From Sporobacter sp963677825 (GTDB taxonomy: Bacteria > Bacillota > Clostridia > Oscillospirales > Oscillospiraceae), in the NCBI GenBank assembly GCA_963677825.2, contig CAXXEF010000002.1, positions 1-53,242 of the forward strand: DNA of 53,242 bases, in the 5' to 3' direction. A program made the position numbers and the translations under genes. The notes below the pieces were generated by a model, which saw nothing but the letters and a program-made list of their open reading frames with translations, was not told where the DNA came from and did no database searches. Positions 19,523-27,325 of the stretch are shown here, one piece after another (position 1 is the stretch's first letter; every line of letters begins with the position of its first letter).

Positions 19523-21241
19523 CTAGAACAGGTCCGCGATATCCAGCGTACCGGCGTACCGCGCCTCCGCGCCGAACGTGTTAAAGTCGAACACCTGATC
19601 GTGATTGACACCAAAGCCGACGCCGCAGTCGTGCATCGTTTTCGTGTTGAACAAGATCGTTGACATGATGCCCTGCGAGCGGTCTTCGACCCATGACATG
19701 ACGTAAATACCGTCGCGGATTTTCGCATAGCGGCAGGGGGAACTCCACATAACGGAGGGCGTCATCCCGTCGACGACGATCGTCCACGAGTACGACCAGG
19801 GCGTCGTGTAAATATGCTGTGAGGTGATCTGGCGGCTGTACGTCCACATATACGACGTACCGACGAGTTCGGCCGTGTATCCGTGGCGCTTGTATTTGGG
19901 AATCTCAACGCCAGGCATGTCGATCACGCCGAATAAAAACGATTGGATCGGCTCGCGCGGATGCTGCTCGTTGGCCATTACGCCCGATACGCACGTGACG
20001 AGACCCTCCCGGAAATCGAGGGTGATCGCGCGCGATTCAAACGGCAGCGTGCCGGTGAGCGCATGCGTCAGAAAGTACAGGTCTTCGTCGGATTCAAACA
20101 CTTCGCAGCGCTCCTCACGCCACATCGTCTCACCGACATCGCGAAAACGCAGACCGAAGGCGTCGGTGATCTCGTACTCCCACGCGCAGCCGCTGTCAAA
20201 ACGTAGTATGAACGATTTACCGGACAGCTTATTTGTCGGCGGCAGCATGGTTTCCTTGTGCTCGTTGTTTGCGCCCTGAAAGCCGCCGACCCACAGTTTG
20301 CCGTTTGTGACGGCCTCGTCAACTTCTGCCAGTGTCATCGGGTGCGAGGACTGAAACGGGCGGTACGCCGGACGGAAACCTCTTTCTTGTGTTTGACTGT
20401 CCTGTGCCTCTTGGCCCGGCCACGGCGGGATCGGATCGGCAGCGGCCAATCCGAACGGACCATACGCCGACAGATGGCCGACGAGCCGGCCGGTCGATGT
20501 GACCATACGGAAGTCAAGCGCGCTGTTTTCGTCCAAACCGAGCCGGACGCCGACGGCCGACGTTGAAAACAGATCGATGACATCGAGCACAAGGCGGCCG
20601 GAAAATTCGACCTCGACACGCGCGGTGAGATAATACCGCTCGTCGAGCACGATATAGTCGGCCGGGGCGGTGAACGTGTCACCGGCGTCTGGCACGCTGA
20701 GCGGCACAAAAGACATGCAGTAGTGCGACGCGCAGATCGTCAGCTCCTCGGCGCCGGTATCGTCTGTCCAGACAATGCCCTTACCGGTCAGCCGGCGCGT
20801 CGGTTTATGCCGTTCAGACGGTATGTCGTTGCCCTCTATGTAACCGTGATAAATCACGCGCTGAACCTCACGCGTCGGGAAGGTTTCGCTGCCAAACCAG
20901 CACTCAAAGACGGTCGCCAGCGACTGCTCAAGATCCAGGAGCGTGACGAGGCTCGTCATGGTGCCGGGCAGGCGATGCGCCACGAGGGTCATATCGCCGA
21001 GCGTCAGGACACCGGTGTCGCCCTTGTACGTTTTGCCGTCTGTTGTGAGCGTGAAGCAGCTGTTGTCGGAAAAGGTGTACTCAAAGCGCGGGCCATCGTC
21101 TGTGACGATGGTGATCGTCCGGCCGTCGAGCCGTTCGGAATAGACCGTCGCGGCAGACGGGCGCACGGGCGCGTCTGCGAGATGACCTTCAAGCGCTTCC
21201 CGCGTCGGGATGGGGTATTCAAACCGAAACGTATTAACCAT
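19523..21241 (-). CDS. MoaF-like protein, two lipocalin-like halves
   Basis: A 572-residue protein. Two related beta-rich halves are visible, each resembling the MoaF fold. In the first, residues about 90-180 carry LPGTMTSLVTLLDLEQS, then a RHKPTRRLTGKGIVW-like strand. In the second, a RHGYTAELVGTSYMWTYS strand is followed by YAKIRDGIYVMSWVED and HDCGVGFG. MoaF was named from a molybdenum-cofactor context in Klebsiella, but its reaction is not established, and no other moa gene is here. The first in-frame ATG (21250) abuts AAAGGAG, so ATG 21241 is preferred. It follows the smaller paralogue by 15 bases. Confidence 0.65.
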   Translation of the reverse strand: MVNTFRFEYPIPTREALEGHLADAPVRPSAATVYSERLDGRTITIVTDDGPRFEYTFSDNSCFTLTTDGKTYKGDTGVLTLGDMTLVAHRLPGTMTSLVTLLDLEQSLATVFECWFGSETFPTREVQRVIYHGYIEGNDIPSERHKPTRRLTGKGIVWTDDTGAEELTICASHYCMSFVPLSVPDAGDTFTAPADYIVLDERYYLTARVEVEFSGRLVLDVIDLFSTSAVGVRLGLDENSALDFRMVTSTGRLVGHLSAYGPFGLAAADPIPPWPGQEAQDSQTQERGFRPAYRPFQSSHPMTLAEVDEAVTNGKLWVGGFQGANNEHKETMLPPTNKLSGKSFILRFDSGCAWEYEITDAFGLRFRDVGETMWREERCEVFESDEDLYFLTHALTGTLPFESRAITLDFREGLVTCVSGVMANEQHPREPIQSFLFGVIDMPGVEIPKYKRHGYTAELVGTSYMWTYSRQITSQHIYTTPWSYSWTIVVDGMTPSVMWSSPCRYAKIRDGIYVMSWVEDRSQGIMSTILFNTKTMHDCGVGFGVNHDQVFDFNTFGAEARYAGTLDIADLF

Positions 21242-21256
21242 GGGTATCATCTCCTT

Positions 21257-22135
21257 TCACATCACGTAAGGGTTTGGGTCGGTTAAAAAGCTGGGGTCGA
21301 TGTCGACGAACTTGCCCACGGCGCCGATCATGATGTGGATCGGTTCGTCGCCGCTGTCTGTCGTCAGCGTGCCGAAGCCCCGGCCGACCTGATACAGCCG
21401 GTCGTAGTTTTGCAGAAAGCACAGCGTGTTGCTGCGGTATTTGACCTTGCCCTGCGTCACACGCTCCTGATTTTGCTCGATGAGCGTGAACAAGTACAGC
21501 CCGTCCTTGATCTTGATGTACCGCGCCGGTTCGTCTGACGAGGGCGTCAGCTTGGATTCCTCCGAAAACGCCCAATCGGCGTCTTTAGCGTCGACGGGAT
21601 CGGCGTTTTTGCGCGGGAAGGTGATGCGGTAAAAGTCGGCGCAGAAGTAGACGTGCACCGTTGCCATCTCGCTGCCGTACGCCCACTGGACGACAGTGCC
21701 GATGAGATCCGATGTGTAGCCGTGCCGCTTGAATGGCAGCGCCGTGCCGTCGCGCGCAATCGCGCCGAACTCGATGTCCGTGTAGATGAGATACGGCAAG
21801 CGCGGATTGCGCCCGATTTCGGCGATGATCCGCGTAGCAAGGCTGTTTTCGAGGTCGAGCACCAACGTATGGTTGACGCGCGGCTCGATGCCGGGCAGCA
21901 CGAAGCTAACGAGATACGTCGTATCGTCGCCCTTGAGGCACTCGTAGGGCGCAGTCTGTTCCGTGCCGTCGTCGATGCACCAGGACAGCGTGGTGCCGTC
22001 GGTGATATCGAGGTGATAGTCGCGTCCGTCATCCATGACGAGGTTGAAGCGCCTGCCGGCCAGTTCGAAGCATCGAGGCGGGCAATATTGGCCGATCGAG
22101 GCGTTGGTGTGGGTAAAGCGGGCGCGCATGTCCAA
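21257..22135 (-). CDS. MoaF-like protein, smaller paralogue
   Basis: A 292-residue protein homologous to half of the downstream 572-residue neighbour. Shared elements are VSFVLPGIEPRVNHTLVLDLENS, KRHGYTSDLIGTVVQWAYGS, YIKIKDGLYLFTLIEQNQE and YQVGRGFGTL. It is predicted cytoplasmic, as no signal peptide is seen. The start is probably TTG 22135, nine bases after AAAGGAG; ATG 22129 is the alternative. The two genes form a minus-strand operon of binding-type beta-barrel proteins, divergent from a DUF169 gene. The function is unknown. Confidence 0.65.
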   Translation of the reverse strand: MDMRARFTHTNASIGQYCPPRCFELAGRRFNLVMDDGRDYHLDITDGTTLSWCIDDGTEQTAPYECLKGDDTTYLVSFVLPGIEPRVNHTLVLDLENSLATRIIAEIGRNPRLPYLIYTDIEFGAIARDGTALPFKRHGYTSDLIGTVVQWAYGSEMATVHVYFCADFYRITFPRKNADPVDAKDADWAFSEESKLTPSSDEPARYIKIKDGLYLFTLIEQNQERVTQGKVKYRSNTLCFLQNYDRLYQVGRGFGTLTTDSGDEPIHIMIGAVGKFVDIDPSFLTDPNPYVM

Positions 22136-22159
22136 ATTCTACAACTCCTTTTCACGCAG

Positions 22160-22223
22160 TCGCGTGTACCGCGTGTACCATATTTTATTGGTAACATCAT
22201 ATCATAAGAGGTCTGAAAAACAA
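22160..22223 (-). promoter_or_regulatory. Promoter and repeat cluster of the MoaF-like operon
   Basis: On the minus strand TTGTTT (22223-22218), 16-base spacer, TATGAT (22201-22196). Just downstream, the inverted repeat TACCA-N8-TGGTA (22176-22193) and two adjacent copies of a GTACACGCG unit (about 22161-22178) could bind a regulator. The same 213-base gap carries the leader of the divergent DUF169 gene. Confidence 0.45.
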
Positions 22224-22348
22224 CCGGATCATCTCCAAATATTACAAAAAAACAGCCGTATTAACGTAAAGAAAACAAAACAGCGGTTGCTTATTTGCGG
22301 CCGGACGATTAAAATAGGAATAAATGACAAACATAAGGAGGTTGACGA

Positions 22349-23113
22349 ATGTCCGAATCACTGCGTAACGACTATTCGCCGCTTGGCGGATTGGGGCTGA
22401 CCCTGCCGCCCATCGGCGTTAAATTCAGCTTTTTCCGTCCGGAGGGCGTCGAGCCGCTTGAACAGGACGCGGCGCTGTCTTTATGCGAGATGTTCCAGAA
22501 GTCGCAGACAGAAAATCGTCCGTTTTATTTTTCGAAAGACCATACGGAAACGTGTGTCGGTAAGATCCTGCTCGGTATGGAGGATATGGCACCGTTTGCC
22601 GAGAGCGGGCAGATCGGCGCGCGGCTGGGTGTTTTTGAGGAGGCGCGCGCTAATGAGCACTTCTATCAATATGTGCCTAAGCTTGCGCGCGGCGTTACCA
22701 ATTACGTGACGTTTGCCCCCTTTGATCAGCTGACGAGCGAGCCGGACGTGCTCGTCGTCGCCGCGCCGCCGGACAAGGCCGAGATTATAATGCGTGCCGT
22801 GACCTATTCAACAGGGGAGATGTACAAATCCGCCTGTACGCCCGTGATGGGCTGCGCGTTTTTCTTGTTGTACCCGTACGTAACGGGCGAGGTCAACTTT
22901 GTCGTCCCGGCGCTTGTGCACGGTCCGCGCGGTCGTGAGCTCTGGCCGGACGATACAATGCTCGTCAGCATCCCGTACCGCTGGATACCGACGGTTTTAA
23001 CAAATCTGACGCGCATGGAGCAGCACCTGACATCACACGAGAGCAAACAGCAGTATTACGACGAGTTCGGCGAGATACTGCAGGATCTTGCAGAAAAAGC
23101 GGAGAACCCCTGA
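22349..23113 (+). CDS. DUF169 family protein
   Basis: A 254-residue soluble protein of the DUF169 (COG2043) family. Typical elements are an opening PPIGVKFSFFRPEGVE-like segment, CEMFQKSQTENRPFYFSKDHTETCVG with conserved Cys, a mid-protein APFDQLTSEPDVLVVAAPPDKAE, and CTPVMGCAFFLLYP. Members are common in anaerobes and methanogens; none has a firmly assigned reaction that I know of. AAGGAGG precedes ATG 22349. The next gene follows after 73 bases. Confidence 0.75.
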   Translation: MSESLRNDYSPLGGLGLTLPPIGVKFSFFRPEGVEPLEQDAALSLCEMFQKSQTENRPFYFSKDHTETCVGKILLGMEDMAPFAESGQIGARLGVFEEARANEHFYQYVPKLARGVTNYVTFAPFDQLTSEPDVLVVAAPPDKAEIIMRAVTYSTGEMYKSACTPVMGCAFFLLYPYVTGEVNFVVPALVHGPRGRELWPDDTMLVSIPYRWIPTVLTNLTRMEQHLTSHESKQQYYDEFGEILQDLAEKAENP

Positions 23114-23186
23114 ATACATATTCAATATATCCGCAGGCCGACCTGAGCGGCCGGGCGAGATATTAATTAATACGGAGGATGCGTAA

Positions 23187-24083
23187 ATGGATACATGGAC
23201 AATCATTGATCCGCCGGAAGGCTCGATGGAAGCGCCGACGATTGACGTCAAGACCATCAAGCGCAAAGCGCTTGATGTACCGTATGCGTCTGATTCGCCG
23301 AGTCAGACACTCGACATCTATGCGCCCGCTGACGGCAGCGGCCCGTTCCCGACAATCATATTTGTCCACGGCGGTGCATTTGTGCTGGGAGAAAAACGCG
23401 ACGCGCAACTGCTGCACGTACTCGAGGGCATCAATCGCGGTTACGCGGTCGTATCCGTTGAATACAGACTGGCAGGCGAAGCAAAGTATCCTGCTGCGCT
23501 GTATGATGTGAAGGCTGCCATCCGTTTTCTGCGTGCCAATGCGTCGAAGTATATGATCGACGGTAATCGCTTCGCTTTATGCGGTGACAGTGCCGGCGGC
23601 TTCTATGCTGTTATGGCGGCGGCGACGCAGGGCAACAGCGCATTTGAAGACTATTCGATGGGGAACCCGGCCTATTCCAGCGCTGTCAGCGCCGTTGTCA
23701 GCTGGTTTGGCGTGTTCGACCTTATCCGTCAGGTAGAAGAGGAAGAAAAAATCGGCGGGCGCGACCCGATGCTGCCGGATATCTACAATATGCTGCTTGG
23801 CGCGCAGCCTCATGAGATCGAGGGGCTGATGTATTTCACCAACCCGCTGCATTTTATCACGAGCGATTTTCCGCCCGTGCTGATTCTGCACGGTTCAGCC
23901 GACAAGACGGTGCCCGTCCCGCAGGCGTATCTTCTGGAGGAGAAAGTCCGGGAGATCTGCGGCGAGGGTCGCGCCGAAATGGATATCTTGGCTGAGTACG
24001 ATCACGGGGGTATTGATCCACGCTGGAATGAGCCGGATATTACGGACAAAGCATTGGTTTTCCTCGACAGGTTCATGAAGTAA
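23187..24083 (+). CDS. Alpha/beta hydrolase (BD-FAE / esterase-lipase type)
   Basis: A 298-residue esterase-like enzyme. The oxyanion HGGAF motif (about residues 55-59), the nucleophile in GDSAGG (Ser about 133), an Asp in LHGSADKTVP and a His in DHGGID give a complete catalytic triad. The family hydrolyses acyl esters of sugars, xenobiotics or small molecules; the substrate cannot be told. No signal peptide is seen, so it acts in the cytoplasm. CGGAGG precedes ATG 23187. It may be co-transcribed with the DUF169 gene. Confidence 0.85.
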   Translation: MDTWTIIDPPEGSMEAPTIDVKTIKRKALDVPYASDSPSQTLDIYAPADGSGPFPTIIFVHGGAFVLGEKRDAQLLHVLEGINRGYAVVSVEYRLAGEAKYPAALYDVKAAIRFLRANASKYMIDGNRFALCGDSAGGFYAVMAAATQGNSAFEDYSMGNPAYSSAVSAVVSWFGVFDLIRQVEEEEKIGGRDPMLPDIYNMLLGAQPHEIEGLMYFTNPLHFITSDFPPVLILHGSADKTVPVPQAYLLEEKVREICGEGRAEMDILAEYDHGGIDPRWNEPDITDKALVFLDRFMK

Positions 24084-24094
24084 GCATTGACGTA

Positions 24095-24128
24095 AAAAAA
24101 CTGCCGTCCATCCGGACGGCAGTTTTTG
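24095..24128. terminator. Bidirectional terminator
   Basis: A 10-bp stem (24100-24109 with 24114-24123), ATCC loop, A-run before and T-run after, between convergent genes. Confidence 0.9.
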
Positions 24129-24139
24129 TTTTGCATGTG

Positions 24140-24697
24140 TCAGCTGGGCATCGCGGCGCAGACGAGGCCGGAGCCGACGTCGGCGAGCTTGACGGCAGGA
24201 ATGAGTGCAATAATCGTTAAAACTAGGGTGATAATACGCATTGTGACGGATACCGGCACAATGAGCATAACGAGCGCAGCTGCCGCAGAGATCACAAGCA
24301 GCGTAAAGCCGAGGCCGACCTTGAGTTTCAGCTTTGGCGTTGTCAGGCGCTTGAAACGGGCGCGGCCGTCGGCCAAGCCGCAGAGCATCGCGACAAGCAC
24401 GGCAGCCGGGAGCAGTACGGTCGTGATCCAAGCGCCGACGGTAATGCTCTGTGGACCGTACTCGCCGAAAATTAAAACACCCGCGTTAAATAAGACAGCA
24501 AGAAACGCCAGTGAAATCGGGAAATGGACGGCGATCTGATGCAGGTGAAGGCTGAGTGTCTTCTCACGTTTACGTGATAGTTTTGAGCTGTAGGCTAATA
24601 GGTTTTTCGCGGGGACGCCGCAGGCAGGACAAACACCCTTGACCTCGCCGGCGTCGGCAATATAGCCGCAGACATTGCATTGTAATTGTTTATTCAT
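24140..24697 (-). CDS. Rubredoxin-like zinc/iron ribbon fused to a four-helix membrane domain
   Basis: A 185-residue protein. The N-terminus (residues 1-40) holds two Cys pairs (CNVCGYI and CPACGVP), the pattern of a rubredoxin or rubrerythrin-tail metal site. From about residue 50 a membrane domain follows with a short HLHQIAVHFPIS segment and four hydrophobic helices, resembling DUF2231-type membrane proteins that carry His near the membrane. It could be a membrane electron-transfer protein, or the ribbon may bind structural zinc. AAAGGAGG precedes the ATG at 24697. Confidence 0.75.
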   Translation of the reverse strand: MNKQLQCNVCGYIADAGEVKGVCPACGVPAKNLLAYSSKLSRKREKTLSLHLHQIAVHFPISLAFLAVLFNAGVLIFGEYGPQSITVGAWITTVLLPAAVLVAMLCGLADGRARFKRLTTPKLKLKVGLGFTLLVISAAAALVMLIVPVSVTMRIITLVLTIIALIPAVKLADVGSGLVCAAMPS

Positions 24698-24721
24698 GGA
24701 GAAACCTCCTTTATTAATCAT

Positions 24722-24750
24722 ATTCTATCAAATTATGGTACACGCTTCAA
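24722..24750 (-). promoter_or_regulatory. Probable promoter of the rubredoxin-like membrane protein gene
   Basis: On the minus strand TTGAAG (24750-24745), 17-base spacer, TAGAAT (24727-24722), about 25 bases before the start codon. Confidence 0.5.
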
Positions 24751-24766
24751 GCCAATTGAGCGGTCA

Positions 24767-24795
24767 TTGCTACAAGGATTATTTTCGTGTATAAT
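24767..24795 (+). promoter_or_regulatory. Promoter of ruvX
   Basis: TTGCTA (24767-24772), 17-base spacer, consensus TATAAT (24790-24795). Confidence 0.6.
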
Positions 24796-24831
24796 CGGCG
24801 CAGGAAGCACAGTGGTAAAAGGAGACAAACA

Positions 24832-25236
24832 ATGCGTATTATGGCTGTGGATTACGGCGACGCCCGGACGGGGATCGCCATTTCAGATGCGCTTGGGATG
24901 CTGGCAGGCGAGACGCTCGTCATACACGAATGGTCGGCGGAGCAGCTGGCGGAAAAGATTTCGGCGCTTGTCGGTTCGCGCGGTGTTAGCCGCGTCGTCG
25001 TCGGCAACCCGAAGAATATGGACGGCACGCTCGGGCCGCGCGCGGAAAAAAGCGCGGCGCTCGCGGCGATGCTGCGCGGCATGGGTCTCGACGTCGTCCT
25101 ATGGGATGAGCGGCGCACGACAATCGATGCACACAGGATATTAAATGAGTCGGGAATCAGCGGTAAAAAACGCAAAGGGACGGTCGACGCCGTCGCCGCA
25201 TCGCTGATTCTTGAGGGGTATCTGGCGAGTTTATAA
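24832..25236 (+). CDS. ruvX: RuvX/YqgF family Holliday junction resolvase-like protein
   Basis: A 134-residue RNase H-fold protein. The first acidic motif MAVDYGDARTGIA, the second region RVVVGNPKNMDGT, and a C-terminal DERRTTIDAHRILNESG segment with a final VDAVAASLILEGYL are the family pattern. In bacteria the protein matures the 5' end of 16S rRNA and is related to Holliday junction resolvases. The frame is open upstream, but AAAGGAG sits just before ATG 24832. The gene stands alone here rather than in the frequent alaS-ruvX cluster. Confidence 0.93.
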   Translation: MRIMAVDYGDARTGIAISDALGMLAGETLVIHEWSAEQLAEKISALVGSRGVSRVVVGNPKNMDGTLGPRAEKSAALAAMLRGMGLDVVLWDERRTTIDAHRILNESGISGKKRKGTVDAVAASLILEGYLASL

Positions 25237-25242
25237 TGAATG

Positions 25243-25261
25243 GCGCCCGTTGGGCGCTTTT
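25243..25261. terminator. Small hairpin between ruvX and the TSUP pair
   Basis: The stem GCGCCC (25243-25248) with GGGCGC (25252-25257), three-base loop, followed by TTTT. Short, but between convergent genes. Confidence 0.55.
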
Positions 25262-25668
25262 CATTTTGCGTCGCGGGGCGTATGCGTCCGGTTTCTCGGG
25301 CGTCTTTTTTTGTCCGGCTTGCGCAGCAGCTCGCTGAGCCCGATAATCATGATAAACACGCCGAAAAACTTTTTCAGCAAGGACGTATCCAGCCCGGTGA
25401 CGAGAATGGCCGTCAGAGCGGCCGAGACAACACCGGCCGCGATGGCCGGCCACGCGAGCGAGAAGTCAACGAGCCGGTTTCGGATGTGCGATACGAGCGC
25501 GGAAATCGAGGTCGGTAGAAAATAGATTAGATTGATGCCCTGCGCTGTTTGCTGGGCGATTCCGGCGACGCCGGACATATACACCAGCAGCAGCGAGCCG
25601 CCGCCGACGCCCCATCCGGATAAAACGCCCGTTATCAGTGCGACGAGCGTCGCAAAAACAAATTGCAA
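25261..25668 (-). CDS. TauE/SafE (TSUP) family half-size permease, second of a pair
   Basis: A 135-residue membrane protein, about half the usual 240-280 residues of the TSUP family, with four predicted helices. It opens with a family-type GVLSGWGVGGGSLLLVY motif and ends in a highly basic tail. TSUP proteins export or take up sulfite, sulfoacetate and similar sulfonated anions. The start is probably TTG 25668 after AAGAGGTG. It lies 12 bases after a second half-size paralogue; together they equal one full transporter of two inverted four-helix repeats. Confidence 0.82.
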   Translation of the reverse strand: MQFVFATLVALITGVLSGWGVGGGSLLLVYMSGVAGIAQQTAQGINLIYFLPTSISALVSHIRNRLVDFSLAWPAIAAGVVSAALTAILVTGLDTSLLKKFFGVFIMIIGLSELLRKPDKKRRPRNRTHTPRDAK

Positions 25669-25680
25669 AATTCACCTCTT

Positions 25681-26037
25681 TCAGCCCAGCAGGCTGCGGA
25701 TGCCGCCGTACAGGAGCAGCAGACCAAAAACGCGGTGGAGCAGCGTCGACGGAATGCTTTTGAACACGCGGCCGCCGATGAAGCCGCCGGCGACACCGCC
25801 GAGCAGGTACGGCAGCGCCGTCAGCAGGTCAAACGGTGCGCGCAGCAGATACACCGTCACGGAAACGACGCACAGCGGCAGGATGACAAACACGGACGTG
25901 GAAAACGCCGCACGTTCGTCCAGACGTACCCAGCGTGTTAAGAGCGGGACGAGTACCATGCCGCCGCCTGCGCCGAAAAAACCGTTCAGCGCGCCGGCGC
26001 ACAGTCCGGCAACGGCGCTTTTGAGTTTGGGATGCAT
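25681..26037 (-). CDS. TauE/SafE (TSUP) family half-size permease, first of a pair
   Basis: A 118-residue protein with four predicted helices. It begins with the family motif LNGFFGAGGGMVLVPLL, followed by PYLLGGVAGGFIGGRVF. This is the N-terminal-repeat type half of a TSUP transporter. CGGAGG precedes ATG 26037. The gene is followed by its partner after 12 bases, so both are probably made together and form a hetero-oligomeric permease in the membrane. Confidence 0.82.
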   Translation of the reverse strand: MHPKLKSAVAGLCAGALNGFFGAGGGMVLVPLLTRWVRLDERAAFSTSVFVILPLCVVSVTVYLLRAPFDLLTALPYLLGGVAGGFIGGRVFKSIPSTLLHRVFGLLLLYGGIRSLLG

Positions 26038-26076
26038 GGCTTGTCCTCCGTTTATCTGTGTTGCAAGTGCTGTCGA

Positions 26077-27150
26077 CTAGTTTTTCCACAGCTTGACATA
26101 GCCCTTGTCATTGAGATGCTTGACCATGATCAGTCCGATGGGGAAGAGCACCATCCCCAGCACGCCGACAGCCATGAAGCCGATATACATTGCCATCAGC
26201 GTCGCGATCGGGGGCAGGCCGATCTGCCGGCCGACGAGCCGTGGCTCAAGGATACTGCGCACGACGATGTTGACACCGTAGACGATGAGCAGCGTAACGG
26301 CGGTGCCGTAGCTGCCGCCGATGAGCGATACGAGCGCCCAGGGAATGAGCACCGCGCCGGAGCCGACGACGGGCAGTGCGTCAACTACGGCGACGAGCAG
26401 CGCGAGCAAAACGGCAAATTCAATCCGCATGAATAAAAACGTGACGGTCATCTCGCAAAACGTGATGCCGGCCAGCATCAGCTCGGCCTTGGCCCATTTG
26501 CCGAATGTACTGAGCAGATCCGTTTTAAAGTCACGCAACGATGTGTGCCGGCGCGCCGGCACCTGCCGCAGGACGAACGACGTCACCTGACGGTAACCGC
26601 AGCTGATAAAAAACATGCTCAGTGCCGTCGTAAAAAAGAACAAGACGAGCTTCGGTGTGAACTTTGCCGCGCCCGATACAAACGTCAGGATTGAGCCGGA
26701 CAGTTCCGCCGGCAGCGTCGTTGTGCGTGCGGCGAGCGAATTGAGCGCTTGGCGCAGGTACGCCTGCACCTCCGCCGGTGCGGCCGCGATGAAACCGTCG
26801 ATCCGCTCGCCGATCAGGGTGATTGTTTTTGTTAAACTGGCCAGCAGCGCGGGCAGGTCTTTGACGAGTGCCGTCAGCTCTACGATGGCACGGGCGATGC
26901 CGAGCGCCGTTACGGTGATGAGCGCGGCAAAGATGACGATTGTCAGCGCCGCCGAAATCCAGCCGCGGCTGATGCGGTAGCGTTCCGATAAGAACTTCAC
27001 CGCCGGCTCGATGAATCTGGCGACGGCGAACGCGACGAGAAACGGCAGCAGCCAGGGCAGGGCGTACCGCAATAACAGCCACAGCGCGAGCACGGCGAAA
27101 CCGGCATACAGCACATATAGCGCCCGGCGAAGATGCTTGTTTTCCGGCAC
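26077..27150 (-). CDS. AI-2E family transporter, YtvI-like sporulation membrane protein
   Basis: A 357-residue membrane protein of the AI-2E/PerM family. The N-terminal helices contain RYALPWLLPFLVAFAVARFIEP, a central soluble region carries the mid-protein helices, and the C-terminal helices have the conserved ALPVVGSGAVLIPWALV and EPRLVGRQIGLPPIATL. In Clostridia the YtvI branch is usually called a sporulation integral membrane protein. The frame is open to 27234, but GAGGTG lies seven bases before a GTG at 27150, taken as start. It is divergent from hom. Confidence 0.85.
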   Translation of the reverse strand: MPENKHLRRALYVLYAGFAVLALWLLLRYALPWLLPFLVAFAVARFIEPAVKFLSERYRISRGWISAALTIVIFAALITVTALGIARAIVELTALVKDLPALLASLTKTITLIGERIDGFIAAAPAEVQAYLRQALNSLAARTTTLPAELSGSILTFVSGAAKFTPKLVLFFFTTALSMFFISCGYRQVTSFVLRQVPARRHTSLRDFKTDLLSTFGKWAKAELMLAGITFCEMTVTFLFMRIEFAVLLALLVAVVDALPVVGSGAVLIPWALVSLIGGSYGTAVTLLIVYGVNIVVRSILEPRLVGRQIGLPPIATLMAMYIGFMAVGVLGMVLFPIGLIMVKHLNDKGYVKLWKN

Positions 27151-27218
27151 AGTGCACCACCTCATCCAGGATGCGCGCGCAAGCGCTGTTTTTATGGCAT
27201 TTGCAGCCGTCAAAACGG

Positions 27219-27247
27219 TTGCACAATAAAACAACCTATGGTAGTAT
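27219..27247 (+). promoter_or_regulatory. Promoter of hom-lysC
   Basis: TTGCAC (27219-27224), 17-base spacer, TAGTAT (27242-27247). The -10 is the left half of a perfect 10-bp palindrome TAGTATACTA (27242-27251). No lysine or threonine riboswitch is seen in the short leader, only a GTAAAGATA direct repeat at about 27290-27309. Confidence 0.55.
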
Positions 27248-27325
27248 ACTAATCTACGAATAGGTATATACGCTGTTTATCAAAGCGGCGTAAAGATAGG
27301 TGTAAAGATAACGGAGGGGAACGGG

